Below, in pieces: positions 1 through 6,958 of a stretch of 7,631 nt of DNA (positions are counted from its first letter, which is position 1; each line of letters begins with the position of its first letter). Source of the DNA: Firmicutes bacterium UBA4874. Lineage in GTDB: Bacteria > Bacillota > Clostridia > Caldicoprobacterales > DTU083. The notes below the pieces were generated by a model. The model searched no databases and was not told where the DNA came from. It saw only the letters and a list, made by a program, of their open reading frames with translations. A program made the translations under genes and the position numbers. The stretch lies in contig DHDO01000005.1 in the NCBI GenBank assembly GCA_002399435.1, forward strand, positions 1,923 through 9,553, read 5' to 3'.

Positions 1-959
1 AGGATCCTGGACATGGAAAAGGGACTTTGAAAGGCAATGCCGGAGAGAAATTCATAAAAGGCAGGAAAATTCTGAGGAGTTCTGCCGCTCAGTTCCTGTC
101 TGCTCCTTTGGTAGATAATGAATTGAAGCGGTATCCATTTGCTGAGAAGATAGTGGGCCAGAGCCGTAGTCGATTCGACCATCTGGTCTTCCAGCTGTCG
201 TCTTTCCAATCTGCTGATCCGGTCCGGCAGATTCATTTCCAGAAACAGAAGGACATGGGGCTGCGTTGTCATTTCATAGTTCATCACATAAAGATCCTGC
301 ATTTTGGACGAAATCTTCCAGTGAACTTTTTTAAGGGGATCCCCGTAGGCGTATCGGCGGATATCCGACTGAACTGCCGTTTCATTGGTTTTCAGCAGTT
401 GATTGCTCAGAAGGCCCTCCTGCCGGATCTCGGGAAGAGGGAGATTGCTCAGGGAAAGAACTCTTGGAAGGACCGTCAGTCGCAGCATTTTGTGGTAATG
501 TTTCCTGGTCAGATCCATGGAAAAATGGAACAGTCCAAAAAGGTCCATGACTTCAACCCCTGTGATGCCAATGGGATAAATTCCCCGCAGGGAACAGGGG
601 AATTCTTCCCGGATTTCCCCGTAATGAAAGGGCAGAACAGACAGAATGCCTTCCTTCTTCGTATCGGTCAGCAGGGATTCAGGCGTCCGGTAGGAGACTT
701 TAAGATAAGGAAAAAGAAAAGGCTTGTCATTGTGGATCTGTATGGTAAGGACCGCATGTTTTCCCTTGGGTGCTTCCTTCGGGGTAATGTCCTGCAGGTA
801 GTGGAAATCCAGCAAAGTCCACAGGCAGGTCAGTACCGCATATACGAGAATGGAAAGAAGGATGCCAAAGCCGATATAGCAGAGCAGGTCCCCGGTATAC
901 AAGCTGAGCAGCAGCAATGCCGCGGTGCAAAGGACAAACAATATCCCCTGTGTTTTCAT
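1..959 (-). CDS. DUF58 domain protein, 3' end cut by window edge
   Basis: The frame stays open for 319 codons from ATG at 959 to the window edge, so the C-terminus is missing. Residues 5-20 and 27-50 are hydrophobic and probably form two membrane helices. A beta-rich region follows, with a DLFGLF segment at 139-144. The DUF58 hallmark is at about 200-219: RRYAYGD, then KKVHWK. The remainder resembles a von Willebrand A-like fold (family knowledge). DUF58 proteins are usually encoded beside MoxR ATPases and are thought to act with them at the membrane in envelope or stress functions; the exact role here is unknown. The start overlaps the moxR stop as ATGA, and a GGTGA site (plus-strand 967-971) lies 7 bases upstream, so translational coupling is likely. 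Family assignment is firm, function is not. Confidence 0.9.
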   Translation of the reverse strand, partial: MKTQGILFVLCTAALLLLSLYTGDLLCYIGFGILLSILVYAVLTCLWTLLDFHYLQDITPKEAPKGKHAVLTIQIHNDKPFLFPYLKVSYRTPESLLTDTKKEGILSVLPFHYGEIREEFPCSLRGIYPIGITGVEVMDLFGLFHFSMDLTRKHYHKMLRLTVLPRVLSLSNLPLPEIRQEGLLSNQLLKTNETAVQSDIRRYAYGDPLKKVHWKISSKMQDLYVMNYEMTTQPHVLLFLEMNLPDRISRLERRQLEDQMVESTTALAHYLLSKWIPLQFIIYQRSRQELSGRTPQNFPAFYEFLSGIAFQSPFSMSRI

Positions 960-1900
960 GAGGAAATCACCGGCACATAAAGGGTATGAAGGATGGATTG
1001 CAGCACCCTTTCCGCCGTTTGTTCCTTCAGGCGGGCTTCGGGCTTCAGCATCAGACGGTGTGCCAGCACCGGCACGGTCATTTTCTGTACATCATCCGGA
1101 ATGACATAATTCCTTCCCTGCAACAGGGCATAAGCCTGGGAAGCCCGCATGAGGTACAGGGATCCGCGTGGACTGGCACCGAGGCTCAGATCGGGATGAT
1201 CCCGGGTCATGGAAACAATACCGGCGATATACTCTTTGATGGCTTGCGCCGTTTTCACCTCCGCGGCTGTTTTCTGAAGAAACAGGATATCCCCGCCGGA
1301 TGCGACAGGCTGCAGGGTGTCCAGCGGATTTTGTGTCTGAAATCTTGACAGGATCTGCATTTCCTCCCGCTGGGAGGGGTACCCCATGGTCACCTTCAGC
1401 ATAAATCGGTCCAGCTGCGCTTCCGGAAGGGGAAACGTACCGATATACTCCACAGGATTTTGTGTGGCAAGCACGATAAACGGGGCAGGAACCGGATAGG
1501 TGATACCGTCCACGGTGACCTGTGCTTCCTCCATCACTTCCAGAAGGCTGGACTGGGTCTTGGGAGAGGTCCGGTTGATTTCATCGGCAAGGATGATCTG
1601 GTGCATAATCATACCCGGCTGAAATTCCATTTGTCCCTTTTTGAAATTGTACATGGAGAATCCGGTAATATCGGAAGGCAGCACATCCGGGGTAAACTGG
1701 ATCCTGCGGAAGCTGAGATTGAGGGATTTGGCCAGGGAGGACACCATCATGGTCTTTCCGACTCCCGGTACGTCCTCAATCAGGACATGACCCCTGCCCA
1801 GAAGGGCAATCAGCATCAGATGGATGGCTTCCCGTTTGCCCACCATCACACATTCTATATTTTCCTGTATTTTTTTTAGCAGCAGAGATGCCTTTTCCAA
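956..1900 (-). CDS. MoxR-family AAA+ ATPase
   Basis: This is a 314-residue cytoplasmic AAA+ ATPase of the MoxR family, thought to act as a chaperone or remodelling factor for the partner encoded next to it. Visible motifs are Walker A (VPGVGKT, 44-50), Walker B (ILADEINR, 103-110), sensor 1 (LATQNP, 144-149), the MoxR signature GTFPLPEAQLDRF (154-166) and a sensor 2 region near GASPRG (241-246). The length is normal for the family. The start is TTG at 1900, chosen because AGGAGG (plus-strand CCTCCT, 1908-1913) lies 7 bases upstream and the N-terminus MEKASLLLKKIQ fits the family. The stop overlaps the start of the DUF58 gene. A candidate promoter lies at 1990-2018. The substrate is unknown. 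Confidence 0.95.
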   Translation of the reverse strand: MEKASLLLKKIQENIECVMVGKREAIHLMLIALLGRGHVLIEDVPGVGKTMMVSSLAKSLNLSFRRIQFTPDVLPSDITGFSMYNFKKGQMEFQPGMIMHQIILADEINRTSPKTQSSLLEVMEEAQVTVDGITYPVPAPFIVLATQNPVEYIGTFPLPEAQLDRFMLKVTMGYPSQREEMQILSRFQTQNPLDTLQPVASGGDILFLQKTAAEVKTAQAIKEYIAGIVSMTRDHPDLSLGASPRGSLYLMRASQAYALLQGRNYVIPDDVQKMTVPVLAHRLMLKPEARLKEQTAERVLQSILHTLYVPVISS

Positions 1901-1907
1901 GGGGTCT

Positions 1908-1913
1908 CCTCCT
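1908..1913 (-). promoter_or_regulatory. Ribosome binding site that sets the moxR TTG start
   Basis: The minus strand reads AAAGGAGGA here, a near-perfect Shine-Dalgarno sequence. Seven bases separate AGGAGG from TTG at 1900. This supports TTG as the true start codon, with no ATG competing nearby. Confidence 0.85.
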
Positions 1914-1965
1914 TTCGGATGAATCCATACCCATTAGCATTTCCTTTGTATACCTGGAAAAGGAC

Positions 1966-1994
1966 TATACGAACGGGTCTCTTTCCTTTATAAT
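1966..1994 (+). promoter_or_regulatory. Candidate promoter for birA
   Basis: A perfect TATAAT lies at 1989-1994. The hexamer 17 bases upstream, TATACG (1966-1971), is a poor -35 (3/6). A start near 2001 would leave about 150 bases of leader before birA. It overlaps the minus-strand candidate almost exactly, so the two may be one bidirectional promoter. Confidence 0.35.
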
Positions 1995-2018
1995 AATAGG
2001 ATACGGCAGAATTAGCAA
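1990..2018 (-). promoter_or_regulatory. Candidate sigma-A promoter for moxR-DUF58
   Basis: On the minus strand, TTGCTA (2018-2013) and TATTAT (1995-1990) are 17 bases apart, which fits a housekeeping promoter (4/6 and 5/6 matches). Transcription would start near 1983, giving a leader of roughly 80 bases. The -10 overlaps the opposite-strand TATAAT at 1989-1994. Prediction by eye only. Confidence 0.45.
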
Positions 2019-2027
2019 TACATTCTG
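2007..2027. promoter_or_regulatory. 21-bp dyad over the moxR -35, possible operator
   Basis: CAGAAT (2007-2012) and ATTCTG (2022-2027) are perfect inverted arms around 9 bases that contain the proposed minus-strand -35 (2013-2018). A shorter dyad, CTGA-N5-TCAG, begins at 2025. The placement suggests an operator, but 6-bp arms can arise by chance and no regulator is identified. Confidence 0.25.
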
Positions 2028-2134
2028 ATCAATTCAGCCATAAACCGTCTTAATAGGACCGTTGATTGTTGTTTCATCGGCAGCCGGACGGGCCATAATG
2101 GATTACAGGATTGTTGGAAACGGAGTTCCGGAAG

Positions 2135-2140
2135 AGGAGG
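2135..2140 (+). promoter_or_regulatory. Ribosome binding site that sets the birA start
   Basis: AGGAGG lies 9 bases before TTG at 2150. The same frame also has TTG codons at 2111 and 2114, but these lack a good site and would add 13 basic residues that contain the Shine-Dalgarno itself as Arg codons. TTG 2150 is therefore preferred. Confidence 0.75.
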
Positions 2141-2149
2141 AGAAGCTCT

Positions 2150-3139
2150 TTGAAAGATAAAATATTCAGGATATTGTTGGAGAACCGTGGAAAGTTTGTT
2201 TCCGGGGAAAAAATCAGTGAAAGGCTGGGAGTGAGCCGGACAGCAGTCTGGAAAGTTATCGGGCAGCTGCGGGAGGAAGGCTGCCGCATCGAATCGGTTT
2301 CGAACAGAGGCTACTGCCTCACGGAAATTCCCGATCGTTTGAGCGGGGAACTGATCCGTACCTATCTGAATACCAATACCATGGGACAGTCCATGGATCT
2401 GCATTTTTCCATTGGCTCCACCAATGCGCGTGCCAGGGAACTGGCGCAGAAGGGTGCGGCCCACGGAACACTTGTGGCGGCGGAAGAACAGGTAAGCGGC
2501 AGGGGAAGGCTGGGGCGTTCCTGGATATCCCCGGCAGGCGTTGGCATCTGGATGTCCCTGATCCTGCGGCCTCCTTTTCCGCCGCTGCATGCGCCCCGCA
2601 TCACCGTGTTGGCCGCCCTGGCAGTAGAAGATGCCATTCGAAAAGTGACCGGACGGAATGCCGGTATCAAATGGCCAAACGATATTGTCCTCCGCGGGAG
2701 GAAAGTATGCGGGATCCTGACGGAAATACAGGCCGATCCGGACAGGATTGAATATGTGACGGTTGGAATCGGCCTGAATGCAAACACCAGGGAAGAAGAT
2801 TTTCCGGTGGAACTGTCCCCCACGGCGACCTCCCTTTTCCTTGAATCCGGAAAGAAGGTGGACCGGAATTTTCTTCTGGCTGAAATACTGAACAGCTTTG
2901 AGAAGTACTATAACAGATATGCGGAAGAAGAAGGATTTGCAGGACTGTTAACCGGGTACAGGAAGAAATGTATCACATTGGGGAAATCGGTTCATGTCAT
3001 CGGCCGGACGGAGGAATTCGATGGGACTGCCGTTGATCTGACGGAGGATTGTGCCCTGGTGGTCCGGCTTGCCGATGGGACTTTCCGCACTGTTTTCTCC
3101 GGGGATGTTTCGGTGCGGGGGGGTGCAGGGTATGTATAA
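2150..3139 (+). CDS. birA: Bifunctional biotin-protein ligase / biotin repressor BirA
   Basis: This 329-residue cytoplasmic enzyme activates biotin with ATP to biotinyl-5'-AMP and transfers it to the acceptor lysine of carboxylase carrier proteins (EC 6.3.4.15). Residues 1-60 form a winged helix-turn-helix (LGVSRTAVWK, 26-35), which marks a class II BirA that can also repress biotin genes. The catalytic domain shows the biotinyl-AMP loop GRGRLGRSW (117-125), KWPND (174-178), CGIL (187-190) and GIGLN (206-210). The small C-terminal domain is at about 275-329. Length matches Firmicute BirA proteins. The start is TTG 2150, based on the AGGAGG at 2135. I see no BirA operator upstream, so autoregulation is not indicated. 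The stop overlaps the start of a 51-codon ORF. A run of seven G (3117-3123) lies near the 3' end. Confidence 0.96.
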   Translation: MKDKIFRILLENRGKFVSGEKISERLGVSRTAVWKVIGQLREEGCRIESVSNRGYCLTEIPDRLSGELIRTYLNTNTMGQSMDLHFSIGSTNARARELAQKGAAHGTLVAAEEQVSGRGRLGRSWISPAGVGIWMSLILRPPFPPLHAPRITVLAALAVEDAIRKVTGRNAGIKWPNDIVLRGRKVCGILTEIQADPDRIEYVTVGIGLNANTREEDFPVELSPTATSLFLESGKKVDRNFLLAEILNSFEKYYNRYAEEEGFAGLLTGYRKKCITLGKSVHVIGRTEEFDGTAVDLTEDCALVVRLADGTFRTVFSGDVSVRGGAGYV

Positions 3140-3287
3140 ACATGATGTTGTGCAGATAATTCAAAGAATCCGGCTTATTCGGAAGGAAGAGGGGGAACAC
3201 TTGCTTCCTGTTTCCCAGGGAGAGGATATCCGGCGGTTTTTTACCGATACACTGCATTGCTTTTATCAAAGAAGTTCATTAATATGA
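3132..3287 (+). CDS. 51-residue ORF of unknown function, possible leader peptide
   Basis: I do not recognise this protein. It starts at ATG 3132 inside the last codons of birA (8-base overlap with the birA stop) and ends 75 bases before the ABC exporter genes. It is soluble-looking, with a basic amphipathic N-terminal stretch (IIQRIRLIRK, 9-18) and no signal peptide, membrane helix or cysteine pair. The only ribosome-binding candidate is the G7 run 8 bases upstream, which is weak, so translation would probably depend on coupling to birA. By position and size it recalls BmrB, the short leader peptide before bmrCD in B. subtilis; sequence similarity could not be tested. It could also be a chance ORF. 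Confidence 0.4.
   Translation: MYKHDVVQIIQRIRLIRKEEGEHLLPVSQGEDIRRFFTDTLHCFYQRSSLI
3257..3285 (+). promoter_or_regulatory. Weak candidate promoter for the ABC exporter operon
   Basis: TTGCTT (3257-3262) and TATAAT-like TAATAT (3280-3285) are spaced by 17 bases; an overlapping TATGAT lies at 3283-3288. Both hexamers are poor (3/6 and 4/6). If real, transcripts would start near 3292 and exclude the short ORF. The exporter genes could instead be read through from birA. Confidence 0.22.
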
Positions 3288-3340
3288 TGTAGATTCTCAT
3301 CTGCAGCGTTTACGACACTTTTCAGGCAATAGGAAACGGA

Positions 3341-3366
3341 CCAAATAACTGGGGGTTATGTTTTGG
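3341..3366 (+). promoter_or_regulatory. Possible RNA hairpin over the first exporter gene's start
   Basis: CCAAA (3341-3345) can pair with TTTGG (3362-3366), and TAAC (3346-3349) with GTTA (3355-3358), leaving a 3-base bulge. The loop and upper stem hold the G-rich ribosome binding site GGGGG (3351-3355), and the lower stem includes the TTG start (3363-3365). Such a fold could limit translation until it is opened. It is A/U-rich, so its stability is uncertain. Confidence 0.35.
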
Positions 3367-5159
3367 AAATTTTAAAAAGAATCTATCGATATTGCAGCCG
3401 GTACCGACGAAAGATGATTGCCGCATGTGTATTCCTGGTTCTCTATATCGCCGTCAATCTGATCACGCCTTTGATTTCCGGAATCATTGTGGATGATGTC
3501 ATCAAGGGTGGAAAACGGGAGATGCTCTCGGTTTTGCTTCTGATCCTGCTGGTGGGATCGGTCCTGAAGAGTGTCTCCATGTATTTTCGGGGCATCCTGT
3601 TTGAAAGCTTCTCCCAGGATTGTCTGTATGATCTGAGAAATGACATGTATACTCATTTGCAGCATCTTCCCTTTTCTTTTTATGACAACAACCGGATTGG
3701 TGAGCTGATGTCCCGCATGACCGGTGACCTGGAAGGAGTCCGGGTCTTCCTTGCATCCGGTATTCCGGTTTTGATGGAGAATTGTGTCTACTTTTTCGGT
3801 ACCACTGTGATCCTTTTCACCCAAAATGCCAAATTGGCCCTTGCAACTCTTCTGGTTACACCTTGCATCGCATATTGCGCCTATCGGTTCAATCAGGTTG
3901 TCCGTCCCATATTCAGTGAAATCCGGGAGCAGCAGGCGACCCTGAATACTGTTACCCAGGAAAACATCACCGGGGTACGGATGGTAAAGGCTTTTGCCAG
4001 GGAAGACTATGAAATAAAGAAGTTTGAAAAGGAGAACAGGCGCAACCAAATGCTGAATATCAATGCCAGCCGGATCTGGGGAAGTTATTTTCCTGCGATG
4101 GATTTCATTTCCGGGATCTGCCTGATTCTTTTGGTCTGGTTTGGCGGACGTATGGTCGGAAGGGGAGAAATCAGTATTGGCACCGTGGTAACTTTCAACG
4201 GGTATCTGTGGATGCTGATTATGCCCATGAGAATGCTGGGCTGGATCATCAATATGATGGCACAGGCCATTACTTCGGGGCAAAGAATTTTTGACGTCCT
4301 GGATACCGGAACGACGATCCGGGAAACGGAAAATCCGTATAATCCGGAGGAATTCCGCGGGGACGTGAGTTTTCAGGATGTCTCCTTCCGTTATCGGGAA
4401 CAGCCGGTTTTGCTCCATGTAGACTTCCAGGCACCGGCTGGCAGCACCATCGCCATTATGGGGGCCACCGGAGCAGGAAAGACCTCGGTCATTAACCTGA
4501 TCGAACGGTTTTATGACCGGTCCTCCGGCAGCATACGGATAGACGGTGTGGAGATCCAGGACTGGAGCATCCGGCGTCTGCGTTCGGAGATCGGCATTGT
4601 CCTGCAGGATACCTTCCTGTTCTCTGACACCATAGAGGGAAATATTCTTTACGGCAAACCCGATGCCACCCGGGAGGAAGTGATACAGGCGGCAAAAATG
4701 GCGGATGCCCATGACTTTATTTCGGAAATGCCTCAGGGATATGACACCATCGTGGGAGAAAGGGGAACCGGGCTGTCCGGCGGTCAGAAGCAGCGTATCG
4801 CCATTGCCAGGGCACTGATCAAGGATCCAAAGATCCTGATTATGGACGACTGCACTTCCGCTGTGGATATGGAAACGGAATATGAGATTCAGAAAGCATT
4901 GAAGGAAGTGCAGAAGAGCCGTACCACATTTATTATTGCCCATCGGATCTCCTCCGTTAAAAACGCGGATGAAATTCTGATTCTGGAGGACGGCCGTATT
5001 GTGGAACGCGGCAGTCACCAACAGCTGATGAACCGGAAAGGCCGGTATTATAGAATGGTAAGGCAGCAGTATCATGATCTGGATAAGCTGGAGGAGCTCA
5101 GGACAGGCTGGGCCGGGCCGGATCCGATGGAAGCATGCCGGAAAGGGAAGGTGATATAG
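3363..5159 (+). CDS. ABC exporter half-transporter, degenerate-site subunit (BmrC/YheI-like)
   Basis: This 598-residue type IV ABC exporter subunit has an N-terminal six-helix membrane domain (helices near 18-38, 54-76, 133-153, 157-177, 243-263 and 275-300) and a C-terminal nucleotide-binding domain from about 335. Visible motifs are Walker A GATGAGKTS (367-375), Q-loop Gln415, signature LSGGQ (471-475), Walker B ILIMDD (491-496) and switch His527. The residue after Walker B is Asp496, where active sites carry Glu; this is the mark of the subunit that supplies the degenerate site in heterodimers such as TM287/288 and BmrCD. The partner starts one base after its stop. The start is TTG 3363 with GGGGG 7 bases upstream; an ATG at 3358 is out of frame and soon stops. 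Likely export of drugs, lipids or peptides; the substrate cannot be read from sequence. Confidence 0.93.
   Translation: MEILKRIYRYCSRYRRKMIAACVFLVLYIAVNLITPLISGIIVDDVIKGGKREMLSVLLLILLVGSVLKSVSMYFRGILFESFSQDCLYDLRNDMYTHLQHLPFSFYDNNRIGELMSRMTGDLEGVRVFLASGIPVLMENCVYFFGTTVILFTQNAKLALATLLVTPCIAYCAYRFNQVVRPIFSEIREQQATLNTVTQENITGVRMVKAFAREDYEIKKFEKENRRNQMLNINASRIWGSYFPAMDFISGICLILLVWFGGRMVGRGEISIGTVVTFNGYLWMLIMPMRMLGWIINMMAQAITSGQRIFDVLDTGTTIRETENPYNPEEFRGDVSFQDVSFRYREQPVLLHVDFQAPAGSTIAIMGATGAGKTSVINLIERFYDRSSGSIRIDGVEIQDWSIRRLRSEIGIVLQDTFLFSDTIEGNILYGKPDATREEVIQAAKMADAHDFISEMPQGYDTIVGERGTGLSGGQKQRIAIARALIKDPKILIMDDCTSAVDMETEYEIQKALKEVQKSRTTFIIAHRISSVKNADEILILEDGRIVERGSHQQLMNRKGRYYRMVRQQYHDLDKLEELRTGWAGPDPMEACRKGKVI
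5148..5155 (+). promoter_or_regulatory. Ribosome binding site of the second exporter gene
   Basis: AAGGTGAT, close to the consensus AAGGAGGT, lies inside the 3' end of the first exporter gene and 5-6 bases before ATG 5161. This suggests coupled, roughly equal production of the two subunits. Confidence 0.6.
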
Positions 5160-5160
5160 G

Positions 5161-6945
5161 ATGTTGCACAACCGGATTACCCAGGACGAAGAACTGGAAA
5201 GACCATTCAACATGAATCAGCTGAAGCGGCTTCTCGCTTACATGCGGCCTTATCGAAAGGAAATGTCCCTCACTCTGATCCTGATGTTTGTGGCTGCCTT
5301 TTGCGGCTTGCTGGGCCCGCGCATTCTGCAGATCGCCATTGACGACTATATGGTACAGCAAAAGTATGGCGCTCTGGCCGCACTGTCCGCCATTTTTCTC
5401 GCGGTCAACGCCATCAGTGCGCTGTGTATGCATCAGCGGGTGCGCACCATGTCCGAGGTCGGGCAGAAGGTATTGTACCGGATCCGGCAGGACATGTTCA
5501 ACCATATTCAAAAGCTGTCCTTTAATTATTATGATAGTCGTCCTGCGGGAAAAATCCTGGTCCGGATCATCAATGATGTTAATTCCCTGGGGGATTTGCT
5601 GACCAATGGAATCATCAATGTCCTGACAGATGTTGCCACATTGATTCTTATGATCGTTATGCTGGCCTCCATGGATTACCGGCTGACGCTGATTGCCCTT
5701 TCCGTCCTGCCGCTGATGCTGATTGCCATACTGCTCCTGAAAAAGGTTATCCGGCACAGATGGCAGGCCGTCCGCAGGAAATCTTCCAACATGAATGCCT
5801 ATCTGCACGAAACCCTGTCCGGAATGCGGGTCACCCAGGCCTATATCCGGGAGCCGGAGACCAATTCGCTTTTCAAGGGACTGAGTCAGGATCTCCGTTC
5901 TTCCTGGATGAATGCCATTCATGTGAACAACCTGATGGGGCCGTTTTCCGAAGTGATTGCCACCATTGCGGTGGTTCTGGTCTATTGGTTCGGCGTAGGC
6001 ATGATCGACAGCGGAACGGTTACCGTTGGTGTGCTGGTGGCGTTTTCCAGCTATGTCTGGCGATTCTGGCAGCCGGTGAACAATATCTGCAATTTCTATA
6101 ATTCCATTCTGATGGCCATGGCTTCCACGGAACGGATCTTCGAACTGCTGGATACGCCGGCGGATATCTATGATCACGGGAATGCAGGGGAAATCCCCGA
6201 CATTCAGGGAGAAGTCACCTTTGAAAATATAACCTTCTGCTATGAACCGGAAAACCCGGTTCTGAAGGATATCAGTTTCCACGTGGCGCCCGGTGAAACC
6301 ATCGCCCTGGTTGGCCCCACCGGCGCCGGAAAAAGCACCATTGTCAACCTGATCAGCCGGTTTTACGAGCCGGTGAAGGGAAGGGTTCTGGTGGACGGCG
6401 TCGATATCAACACCGTGTCCATGAATTCCCTGAGACGGCAAATGGGTGTGATGATGCAGGATTCCTTTATTTTCTCCGGTACGATTATGGATAATATCCG
6501 TTATGGCAGATTGGATGCCTCGGATGAAGAAGTAATGGAGGCAGCCCGGGTGGTGCATGCCGACGGGTTTATACGGGAAATGGAAAGGGGATATCAGACA
6601 GAGGTCAATGAGAGGGGATCCAGACTATCCCAGGGACAGCGCCAGCTGATATCCTTTGCCCGGGCGCTTTTGGCGGATCCACGGATTCTCATTCTGGACG
6701 AGGCAACCTCCAGTATCGATACCGAGACGGAGATCCTGGTGCAAAAGGGATTGGAACAGCTTCTGAAAGGCCGGACTTCCTTTGTGATCGCCCACCGGCT
6801 GTCCACCATACGCAATGCCAATCGTATCATGGTGATTGACGACGGGGAAATAAGGGAATGCGGCAGCCATGATGAATTAATGAAGCAAAAGGGGGAATAT
6901 TACAAACTCTATCTTTCCCAGTACCGTTTTCTGGAAGCCGTATGA
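5161..6945 (+). CDS. ABC exporter half-transporter, catalytic-site subunit (BmrD/YheH-like)
   Basis: This 594-residue protein is the partner of the preceding subunit. An acidic N-terminal tail (1-17) leads into a six-helix membrane domain (helices near 35-55, 70-92, 148-170, 173-195, 262-282 and 288-308). The nucleotide-binding domain starts at about 350. It shows Walker A GPTGAGKST (385-393), Q-loop Gln433, Walker B ILILDE with catalytic Glu514, and switch His545. Its signature is LSQGQ (489-493), with Gln replacing the first Gly. In the heterodimer its Walker motifs pair with the partner's intact LSGGQ to make the active site, and its altered signature faces the partner's Asp496 in the inactive one. 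ATG 5161 follows the partner's stop by one base. Membrane export is confident, the substrate unknown; TM287/288, LmrCD and BmrCD are the closest described architectures. Confidence 0.94.
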   Translation: MLHNRITQDEELERPFNMNQLKRLLAYMRPYRKEMSLTLILMFVAAFCGLLGPRILQIAIDDYMVQQKYGALAALSAIFLAVNAISALCMHQRVRTMSEVGQKVLYRIRQDMFNHIQKLSFNYYDSRPAGKILVRIINDVNSLGDLLTNGIINVLTDVATLILMIVMLASMDYRLTLIALSVLPLMLIAILLLKKVIRHRWQAVRRKSSNMNAYLHETLSGMRVTQAYIREPETNSLFKGLSQDLRSSWMNAIHVNNLMGPFSEVIATIAVVLVYWFGVGMIDSGTVTVGVLVAFSSYVWRFWQPVNNICNFYNSILMAMASTERIFELLDTPADIYDHGNAGEIPDIQGEVTFENITFCYEPENPVLKDISFHVAPGETIALVGPTGAGKSTIVNLISRFYEPVKGRVLVDGVDINTVSMNSLRRQMGVMMQDSFIFSGTIMDNIRYGRLDASDEEVMEAARVVHADGFIREMERGYQTEVNERGSRLSQGQRQLISFARALLADPRILILDEATSSIDTETEILVQKGLEQLLKGRTSFVIAHRLSTIRNANRIMVIDDGEIRECGSHDELMKQKGEYYKLYLSQYRFLEAV

Positions 6946-6958
6946 ATTTCATGCCCAT

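Noticed and set aside
27..980. 317-codon plus-strand ORF
   Set aside because: It lies antisense to the DUF58 gene, whose frame has clear family motifs. The plus-strand translation shows no recognisable domain and is a shadow.
1901..2149. BirA operator controlling birA
   Set aside because: I looked for a long dyad with GTTAAC-type arms, as known at Firmicute biotin operons, and found none.
3204..3242. Intrinsic terminator inside the short ORF
   Set aside because: A 7-bp stem and a T6 run are present, but 14 bases separate them, too far for a standard Rho-independent terminator.
3372..5213. 613-codon minus-strand ORF opposite the first exporter gene
   Set aside because: Its length comes from the codon pattern of the real gene on the other strand. 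The translation is His/Gln/Pro-rich with no motif or ribosome binding site.
5098..6558. 486-codon minus-strand ORF opposite the second exporter gene
   Set aside because: Same reason: antisense shadow, very rich in His, Gln and Ile, without a recognisable fold.
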